DNA of 52,951 nucleotides. It comes from CAZEGV01 sp964511645. Lineage in GTDB: Bacteria > Bacteroidota > Bacteroidia > Cytophagales > JAAEPT01. The notes below the pieces were generated by a model. It was not told where the DNA came from. It searched no databases and saw only the letters and a list, made by a program, of their open reading frames with translations. Below are positions 8,302 to 17,294 of the stretch, piece by piece (the first letter of the stretch is position 1; the number at the start of each line of letters is the position of its first letter). The position numbers and the translations under genes were made by a program. The stretch is from positions 1 to 52,951 of the forward strand of contig CAZEGV010000010.1 of assembly GCA_964511645.1 (NCBI GenBank). Direction: 5' to 3'.

Positions 8302-10476
8302 TTATAAATTCAACCAATAGTTAATTTTTAAAATTATTGCACGATTCTTATGCCCAAAATCTTCTGGGAAATAATTATCCGTATATACTAAAAACACATC
8401 ACTTACTGGCTTAAACCTCCATTGTAAGCGAGCATTTAAATTTATGTTCTTTATCTGATCATTTACTTGAATAAAGGTAGTAAAAAAAAGATTATCTTTT
8501 AGCGTAAGCTCAATTTTAGGACTTATAAGATTAAACTCTGAAGAGCTAAAAGAAGTAGGTAAATCTATTTTATTATACGAGTATAATACAGATAAATTAA
8601 CATAAGGCATAATTCTATACCTAAACGAAGCTTTTATGTTAAACCTTTTTCCATTAAAATACTCCCCAAAGACTGACTCACCATCAAAAAAAAACAACCT
8701 TCTTTCATCTGTTTGATATTCCAACTTAAGGTTCTTAAAAGAAATCTGAGTCCCCACAGGAATGCTTACACTTCGCTTACCTGATGGATCAAAGGCTCTT
8801 CTTAACTCTATAAATTTATCGGCAAACGACACTTTAAAAAATGATGTGTTTAATAATTTCATTTCTACAAAAGCATAACTATTAGCTTCAATAAGCTTAT
8901 AATTCACTTTTGTAAAGCCTTCATACTCAAGCCCTGGTCCTATCCAATTAATTTTACTGGATTTCGGATAAAACTTATATTGAAAATATGGGTTAAAACG
9001 AATAATCCCTTTTCTCCTAAAAAAACCAACATCAGCACGATACCCATCTCCTACCGACTGTGTATTAAACCTAGCTATTATATTTTTTGTATCATAATCA
9101 AGAGAGGCAAGCCCAAACCATCCGCTTCTTTTAACTTTGTATTCCAAAGATCTCGAAGCAATTAAAGTTGATGACCATTTACCATCTGGAGAACGATATT
9201 GAAAATTAAGCCCTGTTACAGTATTAAAATCTTTCTTAATAACTTCAAATCGATTAGTGTCAAAGGCTTGTCGATTGACTACAAAAGCAGAAACCGTAGA
9301 TCGTTTCCAAACTTTCTGTTGGGCAACAATCATGGCATAATTTTGAGGAGTATTCTTAGCTGAATTATTTCCCGTCTGAACATCCAAAACACCAATTCTT
9401 AAATTTTTATTTATCTTACCGCTTAATCTTGCTCCTAATATTATCGGAACTTGTTGTTGTGTACCATTACTGTCTGGCTGAAGCCCTACCCTTCTACTAA
9501 AAAAAGGTTGAAACCCTCTTGTTCCCATATTAGAAAACAAGTCCTGATTTTCTAAAAAAAACTGTCTCTTTTCAGGAAAAAATAATTCAAATCTATCAAG
9601 GTTAGTAACCTGCCTATCTACTTCTACCTGTGCAAAATCGGGGTTTACCGTCAAGTCTAAATTAAGAGAAGGATTGATTCCTATTTTAGCATCAAACCCT
9701 GCATTAAACTTACCTTTCTCGGTAGATTTCAGTGAGTTTTGGTTGTAAGCACCCAATACATAAGGAATCACAACTATATTTACTCCTTGTTTTTGAGGAG
9801 ATGACTCCCACTTTAATTTTCCCATATAAGCCAAATGGGCTACGTTAAAATTTCTAGGGACAGGATACCAAGTAGAGGTCTCATTTATCTTCTGATTATT
9901 TCTTGCAAAATTAATATTCCACTCAAGACTTCCTTCTTTATAACGAATAGTCTTAAAAGGAATCGCCATCTCAACTACCCATTTATCTTCATATTTTTTT
10001 ACTGCCGAAAACCATTTATTATCCCACGAAGTGCTCACACCAAACTTACCTCCAAAAGCAATTAAGCCTTCTCGTTGAGATCCATAAGGATTTACAGCAA
10101 AACTAAAACCATTAGACCCATCCTGAAAAGGATCTATAAAAACCCCAAAAGCATCTGTTCGAGGGAAAGAAAAGTCTCTTTTTAAGGATTGAACAATATA
10201 ATTACCTGGAAAAGTATCATAACAAATAGCGGCTATATATAAAAAGTTTTTATCTGATAGGATTTTAACTTCTGTGATAGACTTTGATTTTAACGAATCA
10301 TAAGGTTTACTTTGTTTAAACCCATTAACAAGCTCAGCAGTAGCCCATTCTTCTTCTAAGATTCCGTCTAATTTTATTTTGACTTCCGTAGACTTTACTT
10401 TTACAGTATAATCCTGTGCCTGAGCATTAAAAACTATTACGCAAAAAATAAATAAAATCCATTTTTTTAATCCCAT
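8302..10476 (-). CDS. DUF5916 outer-membrane protein with N-terminal CBM9-like domain
   Basis: The 724-residue protein has a signal peptide ending in FNAQAQ. A carbohydrate-binding family 9-like domain follows (about residues 25-215; KIKLDGILEEEWATAE, then IDPFQDGSNGFSFAVNP), and then a long strand-rich DUF5916 region. The family motif NPSLNLDLTVNPDFAQVEVD continues into RFELFFPEKRQFFLEN. The C-terminus ends in aromatic residues, as expected for an outer-membrane barrel. The family's substrate is unknown; a role in surface binding or uptake is inference. It precedes the ferredoxin reductase by 12 bases. Confidence 0.85.
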   Translation of the reverse strand: MGLKKWILFIFCVIVFNAQAQDYTVKVKSTEVKIKLDGILEEEWATAELVNGFKQSKPYDSLKSKSITEVKILSDKNFLYIAAICYDTFPGNYIVQSLKRDFSFPRTDAFGVFIDPFQDGSNGFSFAVNPYGSQREGLIAFGGKFGVSTSWDNKWFSAVKKYEDKWVVEMAIPFKTIRYKEGSLEWNINFARNNQKINETSTWYPVPRNFNVAHLAYMGKLKWESSPQKQGVNIVVIPYVLGAYNQNSLKSTEKGKFNAGFDAKIGINPSLNLDLTVNPDFAQVEVDRQVTNLDRFELFFPEKRQFFLENQDLFSNMGTRGFQPFFSRRVGLQPDSNGTQQQVPIILGARLSGKINKNLRIGVLDVQTGNNSAKNTPQNYAMIVAQQKVWKRSTVSAFVVNRQAFDTNRFEVIKKDFNTVTGLNFQYRSPDGKWSSTLIASRSLEYKVKRSGWFGLASLDYDTKNIIARFNTQSVGDGYRADVGFFRRKGIIRFNPYFQYKFYPKSSKINWIGPGLEYEGFTKVNYKLIEANSYAFVEMKLLNTSFFKVSFADKFIELRRAFDPSGKRSVSIPVGTQISFKNLKLEYQTDERRLFFFDGESVFGEYFNGKRFNIKASFRYRIMPYVNLSVLYSYNKIDLPTSFSSSEFNLISPKIELTLKDNLFFTTFIQVNDQIKNINLNARLQWRFKPVSDVFLVYTDNYFPEDFGHKNRAIILKINYWLNL

Positions 10477-10573
10477 TTTAGCTAAATATAATTGCCTATT
10501 ACAAATTGATGACTTTAGAAAAATGACAACATAAAAAAAATATACTTTGTTCCTTAAGTAGCAATTACTTGAA

Positions 10574-11842
10574 TCAAGAGTCTACACCTTGTTTTTCTAA
10601 ATCAAACAAATCATGTAAAACTTCAATCAAACTCTCAGCATCACCTTTCTTACATGCGTTTTTGAGTTGTAATACAGGTAATTTTATAATTTTTTGTATG
10701 ATGCTTTTTGTCACCATGTCTACTTTTTCTTGCTCAGACTCAGAAAGCTCTTTTACATAGCGTTTCATCTCATCCTCACGAATTTGATTCAAGGCTTGTT
10801 TAATTTTATGAATCGTTGGAGAAACTTCCAATTCTTTAACCCAAACTCCTAATTCTATGATTGACTCATCTATTATAGATTCTACCTTTGGGATAGAGTC
10901 CAATCTTTTTTGTATCGTCTCTTCTGTGCGATTATTGATTTGATCAATGTTATATAAAGTTACCCCATTTACATCCTCAACATCGGGTGAAACACTCCCT
11001 GGCACAGCAATATCAATAAAATGTTTATACGAAAGTATTTCTGTATTTTGAAGAAACGATGCGTCAATATTAAATTCTCCCCCAGGAATTGTAGAAACAA
11101 TGATATCATAGCGAGAAAGTTGAGGCATAACATGCTCTAATCCAATAGACATAAAACCTAATTCTTGTCCAATTTTTGTAGCAGTTTCTAAAGTCCTATT
11201 GGCAATAGTAACTCTATCAATTTTGGTATTACTTAGGTTTTTTGCAACATCCTCTCCCATTTCTCCAGCCCCTAGCACTAATACGTGCGGATTTTGAATA
11301 GCAGAAGCTAATTCTTCCACCAGCTCAACTGTTGCGTAAGATACCGAAGCTGCCCCATCTCTAAACGCCGTTTCTTGTACCATCCTTTTGTTTGAAAAGA
11401 AAATACTATGTAATATTCGATGTAAAAATGGACCTGCCACTTCCATATCTGCGGAAAGTTGGTAAGCACGCTTTACTTGATTAGTAATCTGTAAATCTCC
11501 AACAACTTGTGCTTCAAGTCCTAAAGCTACCCTATACAGGTATTTTGAGGTCTTCTCATGGTTATTGTTGATAGTGAAATATTTCTTATCCTCCTCTGTA
11601 ATCACGAAACCCTTTACAGTACCTAGTAATTTGAAAAATAATTCAGCCTGAGACTTAGAATGCTCATAATAAAACTCGGTACGGTTACACGTAGATAATA
11701 TTAATATATCAGTGATGTCGCTATATTCCTTTAATAAGGAAATTAAACGAGCACATTCCTTTTCATCCAAAACATATTTATTTCGAATCTCTAGCGGAGC
11801 TAGTTTATAAGAAAGGCTGATATTTTTAAATGCTTCTATCAC
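10574..11842 (-). CDS. hemA: Glutamyl-tRNA reductase
   Basis: HemA reduces glutamyl-tRNA to glutamate-1-semialdehyde with NADPH, the first step of C5 heme synthesis. The 422-residue protein has the catalytic cysteine in LILSTCNRTEFYYE (Cys52), the active-site helix with GLEAQVVGDLQI, the NADPH-binding VLGAGEMGEDVA, and a C-terminal dimerisation helix bundle. The start is a GTG at 11842; no ATG is available nearby, and MIEAFKNISLSYKLAPLEIR is the expected family N-terminus. hemH lies close by, with DUF1697 between, so two heme genes are clustered. A -7-like box lies only nine bases upstream of the GTG. Confidence 0.95.
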   Translation of the reverse strand: MIEAFKNISLSYKLAPLEIRNKYVLDEKECARLISLLKEYSDITDILILSTCNRTEFYYEHSKSQAELFFKLLGTVKGFVITEEDKKYFTINNNHEKTSKYLYRVALGLEAQVVGDLQITNQVKRAYQLSADMEVAGPFLHRILHSIFFSNKRMVQETAFRDGAASVSYATVELVEELASAIQNPHVLVLGAGEMGEDVAKNLSNTKIDRVTIANRTLETATKIGQELGFMSIGLEHVMPQLSRYDIIVSTIPGGEFNIDASFLQNTEILSYKHFIDIAVPGSVSPDVEDVNGVTLYNIDQINNRTEETIQKRLDSIPKVESIIDESIIELGVWVKELEVSPTIHKIKQALNQIREDEMKRYVKELSESEQEKVDMVTKSIIQKIIKLPVLQLKNACKKGDAESLIEVLHDLFDLEKQGVDS

Positions 11843-11850
11843 AATCGATA

Positions 11851-11858
11851 CAAAAATA
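11851..11858 (-). promoter_or_regulatory. -7 element almost abutting hemA
   Basis: TATTTTTG on the minus strand matches TAnnTTTG. With the usual spacing, transcription would start about 6 bases before the GTG, giving a nearly leaderless mRNA. There is no TTTG at the -33 position. Confidence 0.4.
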
Positions 11859-12052
11859 CATATACAAGCTGTATATATGAAATTTTCTTCTTATTTGGAA
11901 AGATTCTACATTGAGGCATAAGTCTTACTAAAAATAGCTCTTATCCATTACAAAATCATACTTTTTATTCCTTATTAGTACATTCCTATGCTTTTAGTAA
12001 ACCATTATTCACTTAGTAAGTCAATGTTTTCTGGATGAAAAAATGAGAAAAA
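11859..12052. other. Intergenic region between hemA and the DUF1697 gene
   Basis: About 190 AT-rich bases. I see no open frame, hairpin or repeat here beyond the -7 box listed for hemA. Confidence 0.5.
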
Positions 12053-12595
12053 TCATTTTTCATACTGAGATAGCTCAGATAATTTTAAAACTGTTTTCCA
12101 ATTTCGTGTTGTGGTAGACACTTTTAGCTTAGACTCAAAAAAACGGTTGGTCAGTTTAGAATCACTGTACTTACCTGAGCAATAAATAAAAACATGTTGG
12201 TTAAAAAATTCAAGTTTATCTGGAGAAAAATCATACTGCTCTATTTCACCTATTAATTCGGGAAAAGGAACTTCTTTTAAAAAAACAACATGAAGTCGCT
12301 CAGCTTCACACGCTGAGGAAAATGGATTTTTCGTAACAATTTCTTCTATTTCTCTCCCTTCTCTAACAATAACAGGTACATCAAATCCATATTGATTATT
12401 AATAGCGGAAGCTAATTCTTCTGCTATTTGAAGATTGTCTTTTTTTATATCAGTTTCAAAAACGACATTTCCGCTTTGTATATAAGTACATACATCAGTG
12501 TATCCCAAATTGAGAAGTAATGATTTTAGCCCTGCCATTAGCATCTTCCTCTTCCCACCTACATTTATCCCTCTTAATATCGCAACTTTTTTCAT
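12053..12595 (-). CDS. DUF1697 family protein
   Basis: The 180-residue protein opens with VAILRGINVGGKRKMLMAGL and has YIQSGNVVFET, both signatures of DUF1697, a widespread cytosolic family of unknown function. Length is typical. It starts one base after the hemH stop and so should share its transcript. Nothing in the sequence links it to heme chemistry, and the pairing may be incidental. Confidence 0.85.
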   Translation of the reverse strand: MKKVAILRGINVGGKRKMLMAGLKSLLLNLGYTDVCTYIQSGNVVFETDIKKDNLQIAEELASAINNQYGFDVPVIVREGREIEEIVTKNPFSSACEAERLHVVFLKEVPFPELIGEIEQYDFSPDKLEFFNQHVFIYCSGKYSDSKLTNRFFESKLKVSTTTRNWKTVLKLSELSQYEK

Positions 12596-12596
12596 A

Positions 12597-13613
12597 TTAT
12601 CGAGATAACTCTACCAAACATTCTACCCATGTAGGGTGAGTATTAAGACTTTCTACTAGTTGCCACTTTTCTCCTCCATTCTTCAAAAACAACTCTTTAT
12701 ACTCTTCTCCAATTTCTATCGTAGTTTCTAAACAGTCTGCTACAAAGGAAGGAGAAAAGACTAAAACTTTCTTAATTCCTTTTTGTGCCAACTTAGGAAC
12801 TACATTACTGATATAAGGCTTTATCCATTCACTCCTCCCTAATCTGGATTGAAAACAAATTGTATATTGGTCAGGACTTAAATTCATTTTTTCGACTATG
12901 AGTCTTGTTGTTTCAAAACATTGAGCACGATAACAGTATTGATTTTTACTATGGTAGGTGTCACAACACTTCTCATTCATCTGGCAATAATTATCACAAG
13001 AGGCTTTTTCTATTTGCCTTTCGGGTAAACCATGATAAGAAAAAACGATATGTTCATACTCTTTTGTTTGCCAATATTTATTTCCTATTTCAGCGAAAGC
13101 GGAACTATACAAAGGCTGAGAAATAAAATTACTAATGACCCTAAGTGAAGGGATAATTTGCCAAGTGTTTAGTTCTTTGTTCACAGCCTCTATGGTAGAC
13201 CCCGTAGTAGCAGAAGCGTATTGTGGGTAAAGCGGAATAATCGTCAAAGATTCAAAACCTTTATTCTTAAAAGTTGCTAATGCTGACTTTACAGATGGTT
13301 CTTGGTACCTCATCCCTAATTCTACAACGTATTCATCTCCCATCTTTTCTTGTAAATCGGACTTGAGTTGAAGCCCATGCACCAATAAAGGAGACCCTTC
13401 TTTTGTCCAAACCTTTTGATATTCTTTTGCGGATTTGGGTGACCTAAAAGGTGCAACAAATCCATTAACGAGTATCCACCGCCCCAAAGCACTGATGTCT
13501 ATCACCCTTGGATCCATCAAAAACTCTCGTAAATATCTTCTCACGTCCTTAGTATTAGAACTACTTGGTGTACCCAAATTGAGTAGTAAAACCCCTTTTC
13601 TCTGCTTTTTCAT
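12597..13613 (-). CDS. hemH: Ferrochelatase
   Basis: HemH inserts ferrous iron into protoporphyrin IX (or coproporphyrin III in some lineages). The protein has GVLLLNLGTPSS at its start, RYLREFLMDPRVID, the active-site HGLPERQI with the metal-side His, and CFQSRLGRSEWIKPY near the C-terminus. A Cys-rich segment around ASCDNYCQMNEKCC and CYRAQC recalls other bacterial ferrochelatases; whether it holds a cluster cannot be told. The ATG at 13613 gives 338 residues, the normal length; an upstream ATG at 13667 would add an odd hydrophobic leader and is not favoured. Confidence 0.95.
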   Translation of the reverse strand: MKKQRKGVLLLNLGTPSSSNTKDVRRYLREFLMDPRVIDISALGRWILVNGFVAPFRSPKSAKEYQKVWTKEGSPLLVHGLQLKSDLQEKMGDEYVVELGMRYQEPSVKSALATFKNKGFESLTIIPLYPQYASATTGSTIEAVNKELNTWQIIPSLRVISNFISQPLYSSAFAEIGNKYWQTKEYEHIVFSYHGLPERQIEKASCDNYCQMNEKCCDTYHSKNQYCYRAQCFETTRLIVEKMNLSPDQYTICFQSRLGRSEWIKPYISNVVPKLAQKGIKKVLVFSPSFVADCLETTIEIGEEYKELFLKNGGEKWQLVESLNTHPTWVECLVELSR

Positions 13614-13736
13614 CGGTACAAACTTACATATAATTGAATAAAAGAATAGCATAAAAAAAGATTTCACTCCTTATTGGTATCTTTTTTGTAATAAGTTTAG
13701 TATTATTAAACAGTGGACTCACCAAACAAAAATATC

Positions 13737-14435
13737 ATGATGAAGAAAATTATATCTAGTGCCTTGCTTATAGGATTTATGAGCTTTGCGTCAGCACAAA
13801 CAGTAAAAGTTATAGAATCTGACAAAGAAGTAGAGAAAGTAATTCGAACAGGTCTGTCAATCACCCTAGAGCTAGATAGTAAGTCTGTAGAAAAACTATG
13901 GAAAAAAGAAATGAAAGAATATGGTAAGACTAACAAAATGGGGAAATTCACTAGTCTTCCTGTAGCCAACATCCCTGCTGTATCGGGCACTCCAGTAAGT
14001 GTACTTACTTCAGTAGCTTCTAGCGGAAAAAAAGGCACGGTAGTATGGATTGCTATTGACCTAGGTTCTGAATGGGTAACCAAAAGTAACTCGAAATACT
14101 CTAGCGTAGAAAAATTATTACATGACTTTGGAGTAAAAGCTTACGTTGATGATATCAACAAAGACATAGAGGCAGCCGAAACTGCATTAGGAAAAGCTTC
14201 TAAAGATTATGATAAAATCCAAAAAGAAGGGGAGAAACTAGTAGGTAGCTTAGAGCAAAACGCCAGACAAAAAGTAAACCTAGAAAAACAATTATCAAAC
14301 AATGCTTCTAAAAAAATACAGCTTGAAAAAGACATTGATCAAAACAAAAAGGACAATACTACGGGAGCTACCAAAGTAACCGAGATGACTAAAGCATTGA
14401 ATGTAACAAAAGCAAAATTAAACGGAGTAAAATAA
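13737..14435 (+). CDS. Secreted coiled-coil protein of unknown function
   Basis: The roughly 232-residue protein has a signal peptide (KIISSALLIGFMSFASAQ), an alpha/beta N-terminal half, and a C-terminal half (about 130-232) of Lys/Glu/Asp-rich heptads without a membrane anchor. The start is one of two adjacent ATGs (13737 or 13740); a GTG at 13713 would leave the signal peptide off the N-terminus. I do not recognise the family. The coiled tail suggests an oligomeric periplasmic protein, but that is inference. It is monocistronic: divergent from hemH and closed by a hairpin terminator. Confidence 0.75.
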   Translation: MMKKIISSALLIGFMSFASAQTVKVIESDKEVEKVIRTGLSITLELDSKSVEKLWKKEMKEYGKTNKMGKFTSLPVANIPAVSGTPVSVLTSVASSGKKGTVVWIAIDLGSEWVTKSNSKYSSVEKLLHDFGVKAYVDDINKDIEAAETALGKASKDYDKIQKEGEKLVGSLEQNARQKVNLEKQLSNNASKKIQLEKDIDQNKKDNTTGATKVTEMTKALNVTKAKLNGVK

Positions 14436-14457
14436 TCAAACTCACTATCCTATAATT

Positions 14458-14487
14458 AAGCGGGGCTATTAAAGCTTCGCTTTTTTT
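14458..14487 (+). terminator. Intrinsic terminator after the coiled-coil gene
   Basis: AAGCGGGGCT-ATTAA-AGCTTCGCTT forms a ten-pair stem with two G-U pairs, followed by a run of T. It ends transcription 20-50 bases after the stop at 14435. Confidence 0.8.
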
Positions 14488-14520
14488 ATTTCTAAATCCA
14501 TTAATCTTCTACAAAAAGTA

Positions 14521-14528
14521 TACCTTTG
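14521..14528 (+). promoter_or_regulatory. -7 element almost abutting rlmN
   Basis: TACCTTTG fits TAnnTTTG exactly, and the ATG of rlmN lies five bases after it, so the predicted transcript has a leader of about three bases. No -33 TTTG is visible at 19-21 bases. Confidence 0.5.
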
Positions 14529-14533
14529 CACTT

Positions 14534-15577
14534 ATGGAAAATCTGAAAGATATCCGCACATTAGACTTAGTCGACATCAAATATTTTTTGACAAGTCATA
14601 GCGAAAAAGCTTTTCGAGCAAAACAGATATATGAATGGCTTTGGAAAAAGTCTTGCACCTCATTTGATGAGATGACAAACTTGTCGTTACCTACTAGAGA
14701 GTTATTAACGAAACATTTTGAAATATTACCCGTCAAGATTGAAGACGCACAAGTAAGTGCTGATAAAACGGTGAAATATTCATTTCAATTGCATGACAAA
14801 GCTTTGGTAGAAGGAGTTTTAATTCCAACCGCAAGCAGAATGACTGCCTGTATTTCTGTGCAAGTAGGTTGCTCGTTAAGTTGCTCTTTTTGTGCCACAG
14901 GTTTTCTCAAACGGGTAAGAAACCTTAGCTCAGCAGAAATTTATGACCAAGTAGTATTAATTAAAAACGAAGCCGAAGATCGCTACCAATCTCCACTTAC
15001 CAATATTGTGTATATGGGAATGGGAGAGCCTCTACTCAATTATAACAATATGATTGAGTCTATTGAGTACATTACAGGAGAAAAAGGATTAAATATGTCT
15101 CCGAGAAGAATCACAGTTTCTACTGCTGGGATTGCGAAACAAATCAAAAAATTAGGTGATGATGGAGTCAAATTTAATTTAGCAGTTTCTTTACACGCTG
15201 CCAACGATACAAAGCGTAACGAGATAATGCCTATCAATGAAAGTAATTCACTAGAAGCATTAGCAGAAGCTCTACTTTATTTTTATGAAAAAACAGGAAC
15301 AACTATTACCTTTGAGTATATTATATTTGATGGTTTTAATGATAGTTTAGAAGACGCAAAAGAATTATATAACTTTGCTAAAAAGATTCCTTGTAAAATA
15401 AATATCATAGAATACAATCCGATTGAACAAGCAGATTTTAAGAATGCTGACCTAGATAAAACCGAAGCTTTTAGCCAATTCTTAGAAAGAAAAAAAATAA
15501 CAGTAAATGTTCGCCGTAGCAGAGGAAAAGACATAGATGCAGCTTGCGGACAGTTAGCAGGAAAAAAGACACAATAA
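14534..15577 (+). CDS. rlmN: 23S rRNA (A2503-C2)/tRNA (A37-C2) methyltransferase
   Basis: RlmN is a radical-SAM enzyme that methylates A2503 of 23S rRNA and A37 of some tRNAs. The 347-residue protein carries the CxxxCxxC cluster motif in VGCSLSCSFCATGF (Cys113, Cys117, Cys120), the resolving cysteine in DAACGQLAG (Cys338), and IVYMGMGEPLLNYNN, typical of the family. Length is normal. The next gene begins with no gap after its stop, so the two are co-transcribed. Confidence 0.95.
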   Translation: MENLKDIRTLDLVDIKYFLTSHSEKAFRAKQIYEWLWKKSCTSFDEMTNLSLPTRELLTKHFEILPVKIEDAQVSADKTVKYSFQLHDKALVEGVLIPTASRMTACISVQVGCSLSCSFCATGFLKRVRNLSSAEIYDQVVLIKNEAEDRYQSPLTNIVYMGMGEPLLNYNNMIESIEYITGEKGLNMSPRRITVSTAGIAKQIKKLGDDGVKFNLAVSLHAANDTKRNEIMPINESNSLEALAEALLYFYEKTGTTITFEYIIFDGFNDSLEDAKELYNFAKKIPCKINIIEYNPIEQADFKNADLDKTEAFSQFLERKKITVNVRRSRGKDIDAACGQLAGKKTQ

Positions 15578-16267
15578 ATGACTAAGCAAAAAGAAAACCC
15601 ACTATACAACCTTATATTTAACATAGGGATTCCTACATTAATTTTAATAAAACTAAGTAAAGAACAGTATTTAGGTCCTACTTATGCCCTAATTATTGCC
15701 TTAGCTTTTCCGATAGGATATGGAATTTATGAATTCGTAAAAACTAAAAAGCTCAATACAATGTCGATTATTGGGCTTGTGAGTGTGCTTTTGACAGGAA
15801 CAATGGCAATCTTAAAATTACCCGCAGAATGGATTGCAGTAAAAGAAGCAGCAGTGCCTTTGCTTATCGGTTTGATTATCTTTATTTCTAACTTTACAAA
15901 AAAACCTTTGGTAAGGACTTTTCTATTAGAAAATGGAATTATTGATGTAGATAAACTACACCAAGCTTTAGATGAAAACGGAACTCGTGAAGCTTTTTAT
16001 AAAAGAGTAAAACAAGTGTCCTACTTACTGATTTTAACTTTTGTTTTCTCTGCTATACTAAATTATGGTCTCGCCAAATATTTATTAGTAAGCGAACCTG
16101 GCACAGAAGCTTATACCGCCGAATTGGGTAAGATGAACGGCTTAAGTTTTCCTGTAATTGCTTTACCATCAACGATCATGATGGCAGGGATATTATGGCT
16201 GTTGTTTTCGTCTATCAAAAAGATGACAGGACTTGAGTTTGAAGAGTTGATGGTGAAAAATGGTTAG
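15578..16267 (+). CDS. VC0807-family integral membrane protein
   Basis: The 229-residue protein has about six hydrophobic segments (for example PTYALIIALAFPIGYGIYEF, AAVPLLIGLIIFISN and PVIALPSTIMMAGILWLLF). Its layout, with a short soluble segment after KPLVRTFLLE, resembles the VC0807 family, which is related to intracellular-septation-A-like proteins. The function is unknown. It begins immediately after the rlmN stop. The downstream gene is convergent, and no obvious terminator hairpin separates them. Confidence 0.65.
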   Translation: MTKQKENPLYNLIFNIGIPTLILIKLSKEQYLGPTYALIIALAFPIGYGIYEFVKTKKLNTMSIIGLVSVLLTGTMAILKLPAEWIAVKEAAVPLLIGLIIFISNFTKKPLVRTFLLENGIIDVDKLHQALDENGTREAFYKRVKQVSYLLILTFVFSAILNYGLAKYLLVSEPGTEAYTAELGKMNGLSFPVIALPSTIMMAGILWLLFSSIKKMTGLEFEELMVKNG

Positions 16268-16297
16268 TATATGGTTTCATAGCTGACGACAGGAAGC

Positions 16298-17272
16298 TTA
16301 TACAGTGTTATCTTTATTTTTTTCTATTGGTATATGTTTTTCAATACAATATTTCTCTATTTCAGTTTCACTTGTAAAATAATTATCACAAAATTCATCC
16401 AGCTCCTTCTCTGTTGATTGAACATATTTTTCGTTTGCGGTTAATAGTTTTTCTGTTTGCTCAATAAATTTCTCAAAGTTTGAGTTTATTTTACTGAGTT
16501 TGTCAATTGTCTTAAAGTCAAGTTCTTTGTATTTCGCTTGAAAAAGTATTTTACTCTCATAAGGATTTGGGTTCAATTCGATTATTCCTATTCCAAAAGA
16601 TTGATTTAGCCTTTCCATTTCTTCTGTCAAACTATTACTGATTTCAAATGCTACTAAATACCCATAATTTGACCAACTTGAGTTTGATCCTGCTTGAAAA
16701 AATGTTTTTTTCAATTCATAGTCAGTATTAATTTCTCGTTTAATTTCGTATGATGACATTTTGAAAGTATCTGTTCTATTGACTACATTAAGAAAGTTTT
16801 GAGTGACCTTTGTTTGTAGTTTTAAAAATTTGATGCCCACCATATCAGGATGAACCCATTTTTGATGATTATCTTTACTATTTTTCGAACTCTCGTGAAA
16901 TATTGTTTTAGAAAAAGTTTCAGTACTCTTTAAGTAACTACTTAATAGTTTGTGTAAATCCCTTTCGTTATATGTTTTACTTTTAGTAGATATTTTAGGC
17001 TCTTCAATTGATGTTAAAATATCAAGGTTTAATTCTTGTTCATTTTTAGACAAGTAATAAGAAAATGTCCCTCCTTTTCCTTTAATTCGTTTAACTCGTG
17101 TATCTCCATTTCTTATAAAATCTCCTAGTAGAGCAGAAATTGTTGAGGCAGGTGTTTTCGCCTGTTTAAAATTGTAATAATCATTCTTAGTTATATTTTC
17201 ATAAATTTCCATATAATTTGAAACGGTTATCAAGTCACTTAAACTCTGAAGTATTGCTTCTTTTATTGTCAT
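16298..17272 (-). CDS. HARE-HTH protein with a PD-(D/E)XK nuclease-like domain (COG2958-like)
   Basis: The 324-residue protein (from the ATG at 17272; a GTG at 17302 inside the glycogen synthase end is less likely) starts with a HARE-type winged helix (MTIKEAILQSLSDL, then ASTISALLGDFIRNG and a basic GKGGTFSYYL wing). Its second half has HPDMVG (Asp143) followed by SYEIKREI (Glu176, Lys178), the spacing of a PD-(D/E)XK nuclease core, then FGIGIIEL. HARE-HTH modules are known to be fused to restriction-type endonucleases. No methyltransferase or helicase partner is adjacent, so this would be an orphan. It follows the glycogen synthase by 22 bases, an odd place that suggests late arrival. Confidence 0.65.
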   Translation of the reverse strand: MTIKEAILQSLSDLITVSNYMEIYENITKNDYYNFKQAKTPASTISALLGDFIRNGDTRVKRIKGKGGTFSYYLSKNEQELNLDILTSIEEPKISTKSKTYNERDLHKLLSSYLKSTETFSKTIFHESSKNSKDNHQKWVHPDMVGIKFLKLQTKVTQNFLNVVNRTDTFKMSSYEIKREINTDYELKKTFFQAGSNSSWSNYGYLVAFEISNSLTEEMERLNQSFGIGIIELNPNPYESKILFQAKYKELDFKTIDKLSKINSNFEKFIEQTEKLLTANEKYVQSTEKELDEFCDNYFTSETEIEKYCIEKHIPIEKNKDNTV

Positions 17273-17294
17273 ATTATGATTTTTATTTATAACC

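Noticed and set aside
13614..13667. Longer start for hemH
   Set aside because: Would add an N-terminal hydrophobic leader not seen in ferrochelatases.
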